Shown here: one piece after another, positions 51,559 through 60,985 of the stretch
Numbering within the stretch: the first letter of the stretch is position 1
How the letters are laid out: each line of letters starts with the position of its first letter
Source: MGBC114079 sp964531385
Lineage (GTDB): Bacteria > Bacillota > Clostridia > Lachnospirales > CAG-274
Reading direction: 5' to 3'
Length of the DNA: 64,000 nucleotides
Assembly (NCBI GenBank): GCA_964531385.1
Contig: CAZHGC010000003.1
Span: 82,265-146,264 of the forward strand
Position numbers and translations under genes: made by a program
Notes under the pieces: model-generated
Database searches by the model: none
Seen by the model: the letters and a program-made list of their open reading frames with translations, nothing else
Told to the model about the DNA's origin: nothing

Positions 51559-53199
51559 ATGAAATTTTACAATAAAATAAGATTTTTTTCGAGATGTTGT
51601 TTGGTCTTTTCTGTTTTAATTGTTACACTTGTTGGAATTCAGTCGCTTTTGGAAAGCGATGTTATTACGTTGTTTTTGTGTGTTGTTGCGGTTTTTGCCG
51701 TTCTTATTCCGCAATATTATCTTGTTTATCTTGTTGAAAAGCAGAAGCAACGAAACGATGATAATTTGAAAAAGGCGAGCAATGCCGTTGTTGATATGAT
51801 TTCCGGAAATGACGGCGGATTTGAAAGCAATTTTGAAAAAGAGGTTGCCGATGATGATGAACTTGCTTTGGTTTCGGAATGTATGAAAAAGCAAAGAAAT
51901 TTATTTTTGGATTTTAGAAAAAAAGAAAAGCTTTTGAACGAAATTTTGGTTTCAACAGTTGTTAATAGGGAGCTTGAAAAATTTTTGGGCGATGTTATGC
52001 CACAAATTATGAATATAACCGGAAGCCAGTTTATTGTTTTTTATCTTGCAAACAAAACAACAAACAAGCTTGAAATAAAGTCGAGCATTGGTTTTGGAAA
52101 AGATATTTACAGTCAATTTGACATAAGTATGGGCGAGGGCTTTTTGGGGCAGGCTGCGGTTGATAATGAAATTGTTATTATTAAGGGACTTGATGATGAT
52201 TCGGTTTATGTTGCAAAAACTTTTTTGGGAGACATTAAGCCGAAAAACATTATTGCTGTTCCGGTTACAGATGTTGACGATGAAAACGAGGTTCTTGGGG
52301 TTTTGGCTGTTGGGTCGGTTTATGAATATACCGAAAAGCACGTTGAAATTCTTAAAGAAATTAAAAAATATGTTGCATATGCTGTTATTAACGGCGTTTT
52401 TTACAACAAAAGCACACGTCTTACAAAAGAACTTAAATTTCAAAATCAGCTTATTCAAAATCTTAACGAAGATTTGGAACTTAAAATTAAAGAACGCACA
52501 GTTTTTCTTAACAACATACTTGATAGTATCAAAGGCTATGCAATTATTTCAATCGATATTTCTAAAAATATTGTTATGATTAATGACGGTGCGGTTGAAA
52601 TGTTTAATATTTCGAGAGATTCTGTTATTGGAAAGAATATTTCGAAAATTCCGAATATTGAGGATTACATTAGAGATGATGAAACAGACTATATTGAAAT
52701 TGCTCTTAAAGCAAACAAGGCGTGCCGATTGTTTGATATGTTTTTTGACGATGGGAAAAAAGCTTTGACGGAGGTTGAAATTTTTTCTGTTAGAGATGAA
52801 TACAGCGATATATCGGGGTTTACCGTTGTTATAAGAGATATTTCTTATATAAACAAACTTAAAAGCTCGGAAGTTATTCAGAAAAAAATAATGGACATTA
52901 TGCTTGAAGAAAGCACAAGTTCTATTGTTGTTGTTAAAGATGATTTTTCTGTTGAGGGAATTAGCAAAAATGCCGAATATTTAATTGGGTTTGATAAAAA
53001 CGGAGTTTACGGAAAAAAGGTTTGGGAGATTTTTGCAAACGGAAAAGAAGTTAAAGAATTTGTAAATGATGTTTTTGACGGAAAAGAAAACGGAAAATTT
53101 AATGCGGTTGCTTTAAATACAAAAATTAATATTACTATGAAATCAAAACTGATTTCGGACGATTTACAAGGCGTTAAAAAAGTTCTTATTTATTTATAA
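51559..53199 (+). CDS. Membrane sensor protein with GAF and PAS domains, no output domain
   Basis: 546-residue protein. Two membrane helices (about residues 13-29 and 34-57) are followed by a charged linker and a GAF domain (about 135-290, with GEGFLGQAAVDNEIVIIKG and ILGVLAVGS-like VLGVLAVGSVYEYT). A coiled coil follows (KELKFQNQLIQNLNEDLELKIKERT), then two PAS-like domains (about 315-430 and 440-540, ILDSIKGYAIISIDIS and STSSIVVVKDDFSVEGIS). It ends without a histidine kinase, GGDEF, EAL or methyl-accepting region. ATG 51559 is chosen because GGGAG precedes it and a membrane segment begins there. It may signal through a partner. There is no sign of a frameshifted output domain just downstream. 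Confidence 0.8.
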   Translation: MKFYNKIRFFSRCCLVFSVLIVTLVGIQSLLESDVITLFLCVVAVFAVLIPQYYLVYLVEKQKQRNDDNLKKASNAVVDMISGNDGGFESNFEKEVADDDELALVSECMKKQRNLFLDFRKKEKLLNEILVSTVVNRELEKFLGDVMPQIMNITGSQFIVFYLANKTTNKLEIKSSIGFGKDIYSQFDISMGEGFLGQAAVDNEIVIIKGLDDDSVYVAKTFLGDIKPKNIIAVPVTDVDDENEVLGVLAVGSVYEYTEKHVEILKEIKKYVAYAVINGVFYNKSTRLTKELKFQNQLIQNLNEDLELKIKERTVFLNNILDSIKGYAIISIDISKNIVMINDGAVEMFNISRDSVIGKNISKIPNIEDYIRDDETDYIEIALKANKACRLFDMFFDDGKKALTEVEIFSVRDEYSDISGFTVVIRDISYINKLKSSEVIQKKIMDIMLEESTSSIVVVKDDFSVEGISKNAEYLIGFDKNGVYGKKVWEIFANGKEVKEFVNDVFDGKENGKFNAVALNTKINITMKSKLISDDLQGVKKVLIYL

Positions 53200-53290
53200 T
53201 TTGACAGAATTATTTTATTATTTTATAATAAAAAAAGACTGTCGAAAAATTTATTGATTTCCACAAGTTTAGTATAAATTTTTTATTGTT

Positions 53291-54544
53291 TTGGAATGGG
53301 TGAAGAAGTTGGCTGTTTTTAACAAGGTTTTGGATTTTATAAACAAATTTAAAAATCAAAATAATGAAAGCGAAGAAAGCTCGGAATTTATGAAGTTTAG
53401 CGAATTTTTATATGACGCTTCCGGAGAAGAGGAATATTCTGTTGTTAAACACGCCGTTGCTTTATGCAACAAGGCTTTGATTGCGTGCAGGCAGAGGGTT
53501 TATCTTATTAACAAAATTAAGGAATATGACCTTAGGCTTAAAGAAGTTGACAGTTATAACAAATTGTCGGAAGAAGATGCAAACGAGCTTAAATCGCTTA
53601 TTGAAAAATTTGTTTCTCTTACAAAAGAGAGAAACGTTTTGAGATATCAGCTTGTTGATTTTGACAAAGGCGTTAACAAACTTGAGGATATTGATGAAAA
53701 CGCCGAAGAAGCTGTTGAAAGAATGCGTGATGCAGAATATAATCAACGGATATTCAGGCAAGATATTGGTTATCTCCAAATGGAAAAACAAGATTTGGTT
53801 GATGAAATGGACAAACTTGTTTTTGGTCTTGATTTTATTTATAAATTCAGTATTGTTATGCTTTTGCTTTTTGGCGTTGGAACGATTGTTTTGGCTATGT
53901 CAAATGTTTTTAAGGGGCAAACTGTTTTCTTTTCTTTGAGCATTATGGCGATTTTGGTTATTTTCATAATTGCTTTGGTTTATTTCTTTAGAAGAAAGCT
54001 GACTTATGAACTTAAAATAAACAGAAAGAAGCAAGAAAAGCTTGTTGAAATTTTGAACAAGAAAAATGTTTTATATTCTTATTATACAAATTTTTTGAAA
54101 TATGAATATAACAAATTTCAGGTTAGAAACTCGGATATGCTTGTTAGTCATCTTAAAGAATATGACAACTATAAATATGTTACTTCAAGATATGATTCGA
54201 TTAGAAACATTATGTATCAAACGCAGGAATTGCTTGAAAAATTTTTGAGAGAAAAAAATATTGATATGGACAATGTTTCGATTGAAAAATTTGCAAACAC
54301 AATCAGCATTGATGACAAACTTGAATATTGCAACGAAATTAATCTTTCGAAAGCCGAAACTGAGGAGAAACTTAAAAATATTGACCAACGACACGAAAAT
54401 ATTTGGAACGAGCTTGTTGAACTTGAAAACAAAGATTTTTCCGGCTCGGAAATAATTTCAAATCTTATGGAAGCATATGTTCGTGAGGCTGAAAAAATTA
54501 AACTTGAAATTGATTTTGATGATGATTTTGAAGAGGTTGTTTAA
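53291..54544 (+). CDS. Hypothetical membrane protein with coiled coils
   Basis: 417-residue protein of no recognised family. A long helical, highly charged N-terminal half (ECNKALIACRQ-like CNKALIACRQRVYLINKI; LREVDSYNKLSEEDANELKSLIEKF) is followed by two membrane helices at about residues 182-205 and 212-235, then another coiled region. The last residues are acidic (LEIDFDDDFEEVV). The start is unsure: TTG 53291, GTG 53300 or TTG 53309 all lack a strong site; GGTGA before 53309 is the best. The next gene's ATG directly follows the stop, so both are probably made together. TGTCGAA, a Spo0A-box word, lies 45 bases before. Confidence 0.7.
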   Translation: MEWVKKLAVFNKVLDFINKFKNQNNESEESSEFMKFSEFLYDASGEEEYSVVKHAVALCNKALIACRQRVYLINKIKEYDLRLKEVDSYNKLSEEDANELKSLIEKFVSLTKERNVLRYQLVDFDKGVNKLEDIDENAEEAVERMRDAEYNQRIFRQDIGYLQMEKQDLVDEMDKLVFGLDFIYKFSIVMLLLFGVGTIVLAMSNVFKGQTVFFSLSIMAILVIFIIALVYFFRRKLTYELKINRKKQEKLVEILNKKNVLYSYYTNFLKYEYNKFQVRNSDMLVSHLKEYDNYKYVTSRYDSIRNIMYQTQELLEKFLREKNIDMDNVSIEKFANTISIDDKLEYCNEINLSKAETEEKLKNIDQRHENIWNELVELENKDFSGSEIISNLMEAYVREAEKIKLEIDFDDDFEEVV

Positions 54545-54847
54545 ATGGACGGAGTTGGAATTGTTTTTATTATTGTTGGGATTTTAATTTTTATTTCTTC
54601 TTTTATGATTAGAATTAAAAAAAGCAACATTGAAGAAGATTTGCAGGAAGCTATTAGAGAATTTGAAAAAAGTAACGGCGGAAAAGAAGATTTTGAGCCG
54701 GAAAATGATGATTTGAATTTTGATGACGAATTTGATTCTGATGATGTTGAGCTTCAAATTATTATGGGAAGTTCTCGAAGCTTTTTCAGAAGTGTTGGAG
54801 CCGTTGTTTTTGTTATTGGCTTAATCATTTATTGGATTGCTGTTTGA
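54545..54847 (+). CDS. Small two-helix membrane protein
   Basis: 100-residue protein with a membrane helix at each end (GIVFIIVGILIFISSFMI and VGAVVFVIGLIIYWIAV). Between them is a very acidic loop (NDDLNFDDEFDSDDVE). Its ATG abuts the stop of the preceding gene. No family was recognised. It is probably a partner of the upstream coiled-coil membrane protein. Confidence 0.72.
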   Translation: MDGVGIVFIIVGILIFISSFMIRIKKSNIEEDLQEAIREFEKSNGGKEDFEPENDDLNFDDEFDSDDVELQIIMGSSRSFFRSVGAVVFVIGLIIYWIAV

Positions 54848-54914
54848 CTGCTACAGTTGGCGATTTTTGAACTGACTTTGACATATTACATCTTAATTGG
54901 GAGGATTTTATTTT

Positions 54915-57551
54915 ATGAACAAGCAACTTGAAAAAAATTATGACCCTTCGGTTGTTGAAGACCGAATATACAAAAATTGGCTTGAAAAGAAATATTTTCA
55001 CGCAGAGGTTGACAAAACCAAAAAGCCTTATACTATTGTTATTCCGCCTCCGAATATTACGGGGCATCTTCATATGGGACACGCTCTTGACAATGCTATG
55101 CAAGATATTCTTATACGATGGAAAAGAATGCAGGGATTTAACGCATTATGGGTTCCGGGAACAGACCACGCAAGCATTTCAACTGAAGTTAAAATTGTTA
55201 ACAAAATGGCGGAAGAAGGAATTAAAAAAGAAGACATCGGTCGAGAGGGTTTTCTTGAACGTGCATGGGAATGGAAAAAAGAATATGGCGGAACTATTTT
55301 GACCCAGCTTAAAAAACTTGGAAGTTCATGTGATTGGGACAGAGAGCGTTTCACTATGGACGAAGGGCTTTCGAAAGCTGTTTTGACAGTTTTTAAAAAG
55401 CTTTATGACAAAGGTTGGATTTATAAAGGCGAAAAGCTTATAAATTGGTGTCCTAAATGTCAAACAACGATTTCTGATGCGGAAGTTGACCACGTTGACA
55501 AAGCGGGAAGCTTTTGGCACATTAAATATCCTATTAAAGGCACAGACAGATTTTTGCAATTTGCAACAACAAGGCCGGAAACTATGCTTGGTGATACTGC
55601 TATTGCCGTTAATCCAAACGATGATAGATATAAAGACATTATCGGATTGACTTGCGTTGTTCCTTTTGTTGAAAGAGAAATTCCGATTATTTCCGATTCA
55701 TATGTTGATATGGAATTTGGTACGGGTGTTGTTAAAATAACTCCTGCTCACGACCCTAATGACTTTGAGGTTGGAGAAAGACATTCTCTTCCTAAAATTA
55801 ACATTATGAATGATGACGGAACAATTAACGAAAACGGTGGCAAGTTTAAAGGTCTTGACAGATATGAAGCAAGAAAAGCCATTGTTAAAGAACTTGACGA
55901 AATGGGTCTTCTTGTTAAAATTGAAGATATTACCCATGCTGTTGGTGTTCACGAAAGATGTGGCGAAGTTATTGAACCTTTGATTAAGAGCCAATGGTTT
56001 GTTAAAATGGCAGATATGGCAAAACCTGCAATTGAGGCTTATAAAGAGGGCAAGCTTAGATTTGTTCCCGAAAGATTTGGAAAAATCTATTTACATTGGC
56101 TTGAAAATATTCACGATTGGTGTATTTCTCGTCAGCTTTGGTGGGGACACAGAATTCCGGCATATTATTGCTCTTGCGGAGAAGTTATTGTTTCGGAAGA
56201 AAAGCCCGAAAAATGCCCGAAATGTGGTTTGACAGATTTGAAACAAGACGAAGATACTCTTGATACTTGGTTTAGTTCGGCATTGTGGCCGTTTTCAACT
56301 CTTGGTTGGCCGGAAAAAACACCTGAACTTGAACATTTTTATCCGACAAGCGTTTTGGTTACGGGTTATGACATTATTTTCTTCTGGGTTGTAAGAATGG
56401 TGTTTTCTGGAATTGAGCAAATGGGCGAAGTTCCGTTTAAAGATGTTCTTATTCATGGGCTTGTTAGAGATTCTCAGGGAAGAAAAATGAGCAAATCTTT
56501 GGGCAACGGAATTGACCCTCTTGAAGTTATTGAAAAATATGGCTCAGACGCTTTAAGGCTTACTTTGATTACAGGAAATGCTCCGGGAAATGATTTGAGA
56601 TTTTATTGGGAGAGGGTTGAATCAAATAGAAACTTCCTTAACAAAATTTGGAACGCAACGAGATTTGTTATGATGAATTTTGAAAATGAAGAAGATGTTT
56701 CTGCTGATATTTGCGACCTTACAGATGCTGATAAATGGATTTTGTCAAAGGTTAACACTTTGGCGAAAGATGTTACGGAAAATCTTGAAAGTTATGAACT
56801 TGGTATTGCGGTTTCAAAAGTTTACGACTTTATTTGGGACGAGTATTGCGACTGGTATATTGAAATGGTTAAGCCACGTCTTTACAACAAAGAGGACAAA
56901 ACAAGAAAAGCGGCTTTATGGACACTTAAAAAAGTTCTTATTAATGCTCTTAAACTTTTACACCCGTTTATGCCTTTTATAACAGAAGAAATTTTTACAA
57001 CAATTCAGAGCGAAGAAGAAACAATTATGCTTTCGGCTTGGCCTGTTTTTGAAGAGAAATTTGATTTTGAAAAAGAAGAAAAAGCTATTGAGCTTATTAA
57101 GTCGGCGGTTAAGAGTATTAGAAACGTTAGAACGGAGATGAATGTTGCTCCTTCCAAAAAAGCAAAAGTTTTTGTTGTTTCAGAAAATGACGAGGTTTTG
57201 AAAGTTTTTGAAGAAGGCAAAGTTTTCTTTGCATCTCTCGGATATGCAAGCGAAGTTGTTATTCAGAAAAACAAAGACGGTATTTCGGACGATGCGGTTT
57301 CGGCGGTTATTCACGATGGCGTTATTTATATGCCGTTTGCAGAACTTGTTGACATTGAAAAAGAAAAAGAACGTCTTTCTAAAGAACGAGAAAAGCTTGT
57401 TAAGGAAGTTGAAAGAGTTGAAAAGAAGCTCAGCAATCAAGGCTTTGTTTCGAAAGCTCCTGAAAAAGTTATTGCCGAAGAAAAAGCCAAAATGGAGAAA
57501 TATAGCAATATGCTTGCTCAAGTTGAAGAACAAATTAAACGACTTGGATAA
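54915..57551 (+). CDS. valS: Valyl-tRNA synthetase
   Basis: 878-residue class I synthetase. The HIGH motif is in PPNITGHLHMGHALDN and KMSKS in GRKMSKSLGNGIDPLEV. The editing domain shows TRPETMLGDTAIAVNP and VVKITPAHDPNDFEVG. A zinc-type Cys region (YCSCGEVI...CPKCGL) lies in the middle, and a C-terminal coiled coil follows (KEKERLSKEREKLVKEVERV). ATG 54915 has TTGGGAGG ahead. The 67-base gap upstream is too short for a T-box leader. Confidence 0.98.
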   Translation: MNKQLEKNYDPSVVEDRIYKNWLEKKYFHAEVDKTKKPYTIVIPPPNITGHLHMGHALDNAMQDILIRWKRMQGFNALWVPGTDHASISTEVKIVNKMAEEGIKKEDIGREGFLERAWEWKKEYGGTILTQLKKLGSSCDWDRERFTMDEGLSKAVLTVFKKLYDKGWIYKGEKLINWCPKCQTTISDAEVDHVDKAGSFWHIKYPIKGTDRFLQFATTRPETMLGDTAIAVNPNDDRYKDIIGLTCVVPFVEREIPIISDSYVDMEFGTGVVKITPAHDPNDFEVGERHSLPKINIMNDDGTINENGGKFKGLDRYEARKAIVKELDEMGLLVKIEDITHAVGVHERCGEVIEPLIKSQWFVKMADMAKPAIEAYKEGKLRFVPERFGKIYLHWLENIHDWCISRQLWWGHRIPAYYCSCGEVIVSEEKPEKCPKCGLTDLKQDEDTLDTWFSSALWPFSTLGWPEKTPELEHFYPTSVLVTGYDIIFFWVVRMVFSGIEQMGEVPFKDVLIHGLVRDSQGRKMSKSLGNGIDPLEVIEKYGSDALRLTLITGNAPGNDLRFYWERVESNRNFLNKIWNATRFVMMNFENEEDVSADICDLTDADKWILSKVNTLAKDVTENLESYELGIAVSKVYDFIWDEYCDWYIEMVKPRLYNKEDKTRKAALWTLKKVLINALKLLHPFMPFITEEIFTTIQSEEETIMLSAWPVFEEKFDFEKEEKAIELIKSAVKSIRNVRTEMNVAPSKKAKVFVVSENDEVLKVFEEGKVFFASLGYASEVVIQKNKDGISDDAVSAVIHDGVIYMPFAELVDIEKEKERLSKEREKLVKEVERVEKKLSNQGFVSKAPEKVIAEEKAKMEKYSNMLAQVEEQIKRLG

Positions 57552-57703
57552 CATAAATTTTTTCAGAGATTATTTTTTGTTTTGTGAAAGTTTTTTTGCG
57601 GTAATTTCCCATTGTGAGTTTAAATTTGTTTAAACCTTGTTTATCGAATTATGTGGCATTGCTTTGATTTTTATTTACAAGGAAGCTGTTTTGAGTATTT
57701 TTT

Positions 57704-57753
57704 GGCTGTTTCATTTGAAGATGATTTTATTATCTCTTGAAACAGCCTTTTTT
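57704..57753 (+). terminator. Terminator between valS and the secreted subtilase
   Basis: GGCTGTTTCA (57704-57713) pairs with TGAAACAGCC (57738-57747), followed by six T residues. Confidence 0.88.
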
Positions 57754-57793
57754 AAGTGGATTTTGATGTATGTTTTGGTAAAGGAGTTTTTCT

Positions 57794-59266
57794 ATGAAAA
57801 ATTTGGCGGTTGTTTTCATTGGCTTTTTTTCGATTTTCTTTTTTACATCTTTTGCTTTTGCTGAGGGAAACGGTGATGTTGATTATATTTTTACTTTGAA
57901 AGAAAGCGAAAACGAAGTTTCTCTTAATTCTGCGGAAAATGTTGATGTTGTTTCTGAAAATCTTAATATTTTTAAGGCAGACTTTGAAACTTTTCAAAAA
58001 ATTAAAGAAATAGGTTTGATTGAGCATTTTGAAGAGGATATTTCTGTTGAACTTATGGAAGGATATTTTAACGAAGATTATAACGATGAATTTTTTTCCG
58101 AACAATGGTATTTTCAAAAACACAATATTGATTATGCAAACAAAGTTCTTGGAAAGGGCGAAGGGGTTAGAATTGGAATTATTGATTCGGGCGTTACAAT
58201 TCAAAAGGATTTTAATCCCGATAAAATTGAAAAAGGTTATAACTATATAAATCCGACAAAAACAGGCAACGACATTAGTGATTTGGACAAAGATGTTGTT
58301 AGAAACCACGGAACAAGCGTTGCAAGCATTATTTGTTCACAGGGGAACAACAACGAGGGCATTGTTGGAATTGCTCCAAACGCAGTTATTGTGCCTTTAA
58401 TTATTTTTCAAGACGGAAAAGCACCTGTTAGCAATGTTATTACTGCAATTGAAGAAGCTGTTTCAATTTACGACTGTGATGTTTTAAATATGTCAATAAG
58501 CGTTCCGGACGAAAGCGAACTTTTAAAAAATGTTATTGACTATGCGGAAAAAAACGGAGTTATTGTTGTTGCATCGGCAGGAAATGACGGAAAAAATAAA
58601 AAAAGGTATCCGGCGGCATATGACAACGTTATTGGCGTTGGTTCGGTTGATAAAGATTTTGATGTTTGCAGTTTTTCGCAAAGAAACGAAAAGGTTGATA
58701 TTATGGCGGCGGGAAACGATTTTACATTGGTTAATTCAAGTGGGGAATATGTTTCAAATCAGCTTGGAACATCTTTTTCGGCTCCGATTATTTCGGGATT
58801 TGCAGCTTTGGTTAAGGGAAAATATCCAGATGTTGATGTTCATTCTTTTTTGAATATTTTAAAAGCGGGAAGCCTTGACATTAAAACTTTGGGTCGTGAT
58901 ATATATTCGGGATTTGGCGTTTTTGATGCAATGGAAAGCGTTAAATTTTTGGAAAACGAAAAAAAAGTTTTTGTTTCGCCGGTTTTTCAAAAAAACGGAA
59001 GTTTTAATATTAAAATTTTTGATGAAAACACAAGCGGAGCGGCTGTTGGCAACGATGATGTGCTTGTTGTTGCTTTTTTTGACGAAGAAAACAAACTTAT
59101 TGATTTGGATATTACGGAGTTTTTGGCATATGACGGCTTTTTTTGGAAAAAAATTGAACGAGATTTGAAAGAAAATGTAAAAATGAAAATTTTTGTTTAT
59201 GACAGCTTTGCAAATATGCTTCCTCTTGGAAATGCAAGAGTTTGTGATTTGGAGCAAACAGCATAA
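57794..59266 (+). CDS. Secreted S8 (subtilisin) family protease
   Basis: 490-residue exported protease. The signal peptide is KNLAVVFIGFFSIFFFTSFAFA, with a cut after A23. The propeptide region runs to about residue 115. The triad is D131 (GIIDSGV), H172 (NHGTSVASI) and S327 (GTSFSAP); the usual GHGTHVAG reads NHGTSVAS. The oxyanion Asn lies in VVASAGNDGKN. A C-terminal beta-rich extension follows (about residues 395-490). ATG 57794 has AAAGGAG ahead. It stands alone between terminators. Substrates unknown; surface-protein processing is possible given the many exported proteins here. Confidence 0.92.
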   Translation: MKNLAVVFIGFFSIFFFTSFAFAEGNGDVDYIFTLKESENEVSLNSAENVDVVSENLNIFKADFETFQKIKEIGLIEHFEEDISVELMEGYFNEDYNDEFFSEQWYFQKHNIDYANKVLGKGEGVRIGIIDSGVTIQKDFNPDKIEKGYNYINPTKTGNDISDLDKDVVRNHGTSVASIICSQGNNNEGIVGIAPNAVIVPLIIFQDGKAPVSNVITAIEEAVSIYDCDVLNMSISVPDESELLKNVIDYAEKNGVIVVASAGNDGKNKKRYPAAYDNVIGVGSVDKDFDVCSFSQRNEKVDIMAAGNDFTLVNSSGEYVSNQLGTSFSAPIISGFAALVKGKYPDVDVHSFLNILKAGSLDIKTLGRDIYSGFGVFDAMESVKFLENEKKVFVSPVFQKNGSFNIKIFDENTSGAAVGNDDVLVVAFFDEENKLIDLDITEFLAYDGFFWKKIERDLKENVKMKIFVYDSFANMLPLGNARVCDLEQTA

Positions 59267-59305
59267 TTATAAATTTATGTTTTGGATTAAATTTTTATTT
59301 TTGTC

Positions 59306-59334
59306 TTGTAAAATTTCATTATATGAATTAAAAT
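59306..59334 (+). promoter_or_regulatory. Candidate promoter of the cohesin-like/SLH gene
   Basis: TTGTAA (59306-59311) and TAAAAT (59329-59334) with a 17-base spacer. Confidence 0.45.
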
Positions 59335-59421
59335 TATTATATAACTTATTATTACAAAAAGAAAATTTAACGTTCTTTTTAAGAATGTATTTTCTTAATA
59401 AAAAAGAAAAGAGGTTATTCA

Positions 59422-60876
59422 ATGAAAAAAAGAATTTTGGCTTTCATTTTGTCACTTGCTGTTGTTTTTGGAATGACTTGCACAAACGTTTTTGCTGCGG
59501 GTATGTCAATTTCACCGGAACAGGCATCTTATGAATTTGAAAAAGACCAGATTGGCGAGAAATTTGTTGTTGATTTTATGCTTAACGGAAATGAGGGGTA
59601 TAATAATTCGACTTTTAGAATTAAATATGACCCTAACGTTATTATGGCTGTTCCAAACGAGTCTTCGGACCTTGAAAATGACGGCTTTGTAACTTATGAA
59701 GTTGTTAAAGGAAAATCGGCAAGACTTTTTACAAATTCATCTATTGAAAAACAAATGAACATTGTTCCGGCAAAAGGACAAAAAGATTTTGACGGGCTTG
59801 CTGATGGGGTTAAAACTTCGGCTGAAATTGGAATTATTAAACTTGGGCAACTTGTTAGCAGTGTTACTTCTGTTTATGAAATTCAAGAAAACGGAATTTT
59901 CCTTAGAATGACTTTTAAAGTTGTTGGAGAGGGAGAAACAAATATTGAAATTCTTAAAGCTGCGGGAAGCAAAGTTTTTGCTTATGGTGTGAACAGCGTT
60001 GCAAGAGACGTTGACCTTGAATCGGCTTATGTTAAAGTTGGTGATGCTGAGCCGACTACAGAGACAACAACTGTTGATGAAAATGTTTCAACGGAAACAA
60101 CTGTTTCTGAAAATTCAACAGAGACAACAACAAAATCAGATTCTTCAAGTTCTTCAGGTTCTTCGAGTTCTTCAGGTTCGTCAAGTTCGGGTTCTTCAAG
60201 CTCCGATGATGAAGACGAAAGCGTTACAGAAGCAACAACTTCTGACAAAAACGATAGTTCTGATGCAGATGAGGCTATTTCTGAAGATAAAGAAAGCTCA
60301 GATGATTTGAACAACGAAGAAACTGCAATTTTTAATGATATTGCAAACTATAAATGGGCAGAAAAAGCAATTAATTATCTTGCGGAAAAGGAAATTATTA
60401 ACGGTGTTGGAGACAATAAGTTTTTACCGGCAAACAATATTAAAAGAGCGGATTTCCTTATTATGCTTATGAATGCTCTTGATATTGATATGGGCAATTC
60501 TGAAGACAATTTTGCTGATGTTTCATCTTCTAAATATTATGCAAAGGCTGTTGCTTCGGCAAAAGCTTTGGAAATTGCAGCGGGAGATTCTGACGGAAAC
60601 TTTAGACCGGAGGAATTTATTTCAAGACAAGATATGATGGTTTTGACTTACAGAGCCTTGATTGCTCTTGATTATAGCGTTGCTGACAGCGATTTGTCTG
60701 TTTTGGACAAATTTGCAGACAATTCGGAAATTTCCGAATATGCTAAGGAAAGTCTTAGTGCTATGGTTGGTGCAAAAATTGTTAACGGAACAGGAAACAA
60801 GATTGAGCCAAAGAGCAACACAACGAGAGCACAAGCTGCCGTTATTATTTACAATATTTGCAACTATATTAAATAA
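59422..60876 (+). CDS. Cohesin-like domain protein with S-layer-homology domains
   Basis: 484-residue exported surface protein. The signal peptide ends near VFAA (residue 26). A cohesin/dockerin-binding-type beta domain follows (about 28-210; STFRIKYDPNVIMAV and IFLRMTFKVVGEGETNIEIL match the cohesin pattern). Then comes a Ser/Thr/Glu/Asp linker (about 213-300), including a Ser-Gly repeat, and three SLH motifs to the end (YKWAEKAINYLAEKEIINGV; AKAVASAKALEIAAGDSDGNF; NTTRAQAAVIIYNICNYI). SLH motifs bind pyruvylated wall polymers, so the protein should present its beta domain outside the cell. RBS GAGG lies before ATG 59422. Confidence 0.87.
   Translation: MKKRILAFILSLAVVFGMTCTNVFAAGMSISPEQASYEFEKDQIGEKFVVDFMLNGNEGYNNSTFRIKYDPNVIMAVPNESSDLENDGFVTYEVVKGKSARLFTNSSIEKQMNIVPAKGQKDFDGLADGVKTSAEIGIIKLGQLVSSVTSVYEIQENGIFLRMTFKVVGEGETNIEILKAAGSKVFAYGVNSVARDVDLESAYVKVGDAEPTTETTTVDENVSTETTVSENSTETTTKSDSSSSSGSSSSSGSSSSGSSSSDDEDESVTEATTSDKNDSSDADEAISEDKESSDDLNNEETAIFNDIANYKWAEKAINYLAEKEIINGVGDNKFLPANNIKRADFLIMLMNALDIDMGNSEDNFADVSSSKYYAKAVASAKALEIAAGDSDGNFRPEEFISRQDMMVLTYRALIALDYSVADSDLSVLDKFADNSEISEYAKESLSAMVGAKIVNGTGNKIEPKSNTTRAQAAVIIYNICNYIK
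60138..60225 (+). repeat. Ser/Gly codon repeat in the linker of the SLH protein
   Basis: Imperfect tandem units of TCTTCAGGTTCTTC type encode Ser runs broken by single Gly. The repeat is in frame and its length could vary by slippage in steps of three. Confidence 0.7.
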
Positions 60877-60943
60877 TTGATTTTTGGTTAAAATTTAATC
60901 GGTTTGGCAAGCTCTTGTTTTGTGTTTGAGGGCTTGCCTGATG

Positions 60944-60985
60944 AAAGCTGTTGAAAGCGAAAGTTGCTTTTGACAGCTTTTTTTT
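60944..60985 (+). terminator. Terminator after the SLH gene
   Basis: AAAGCTGT...AAAGC (from 60944) pairs with GCTTTT...ACAGCTTT (to 60980), followed by a T run. A weaker hairpin GGCAAGC/GCTTGCC at 60906-60938 lies just upstream. Confidence 0.85.

Noticed and set aside
54848..54914. T-box leader before valS
   Set aside because: The gap is only 67 bases and has no T-box motif or terminator.
60100..60240. Repeat tract as a CRISPR-like array
   Set aside because: The units are short, in frame, without spacers, and inside the linker of a coding gene.
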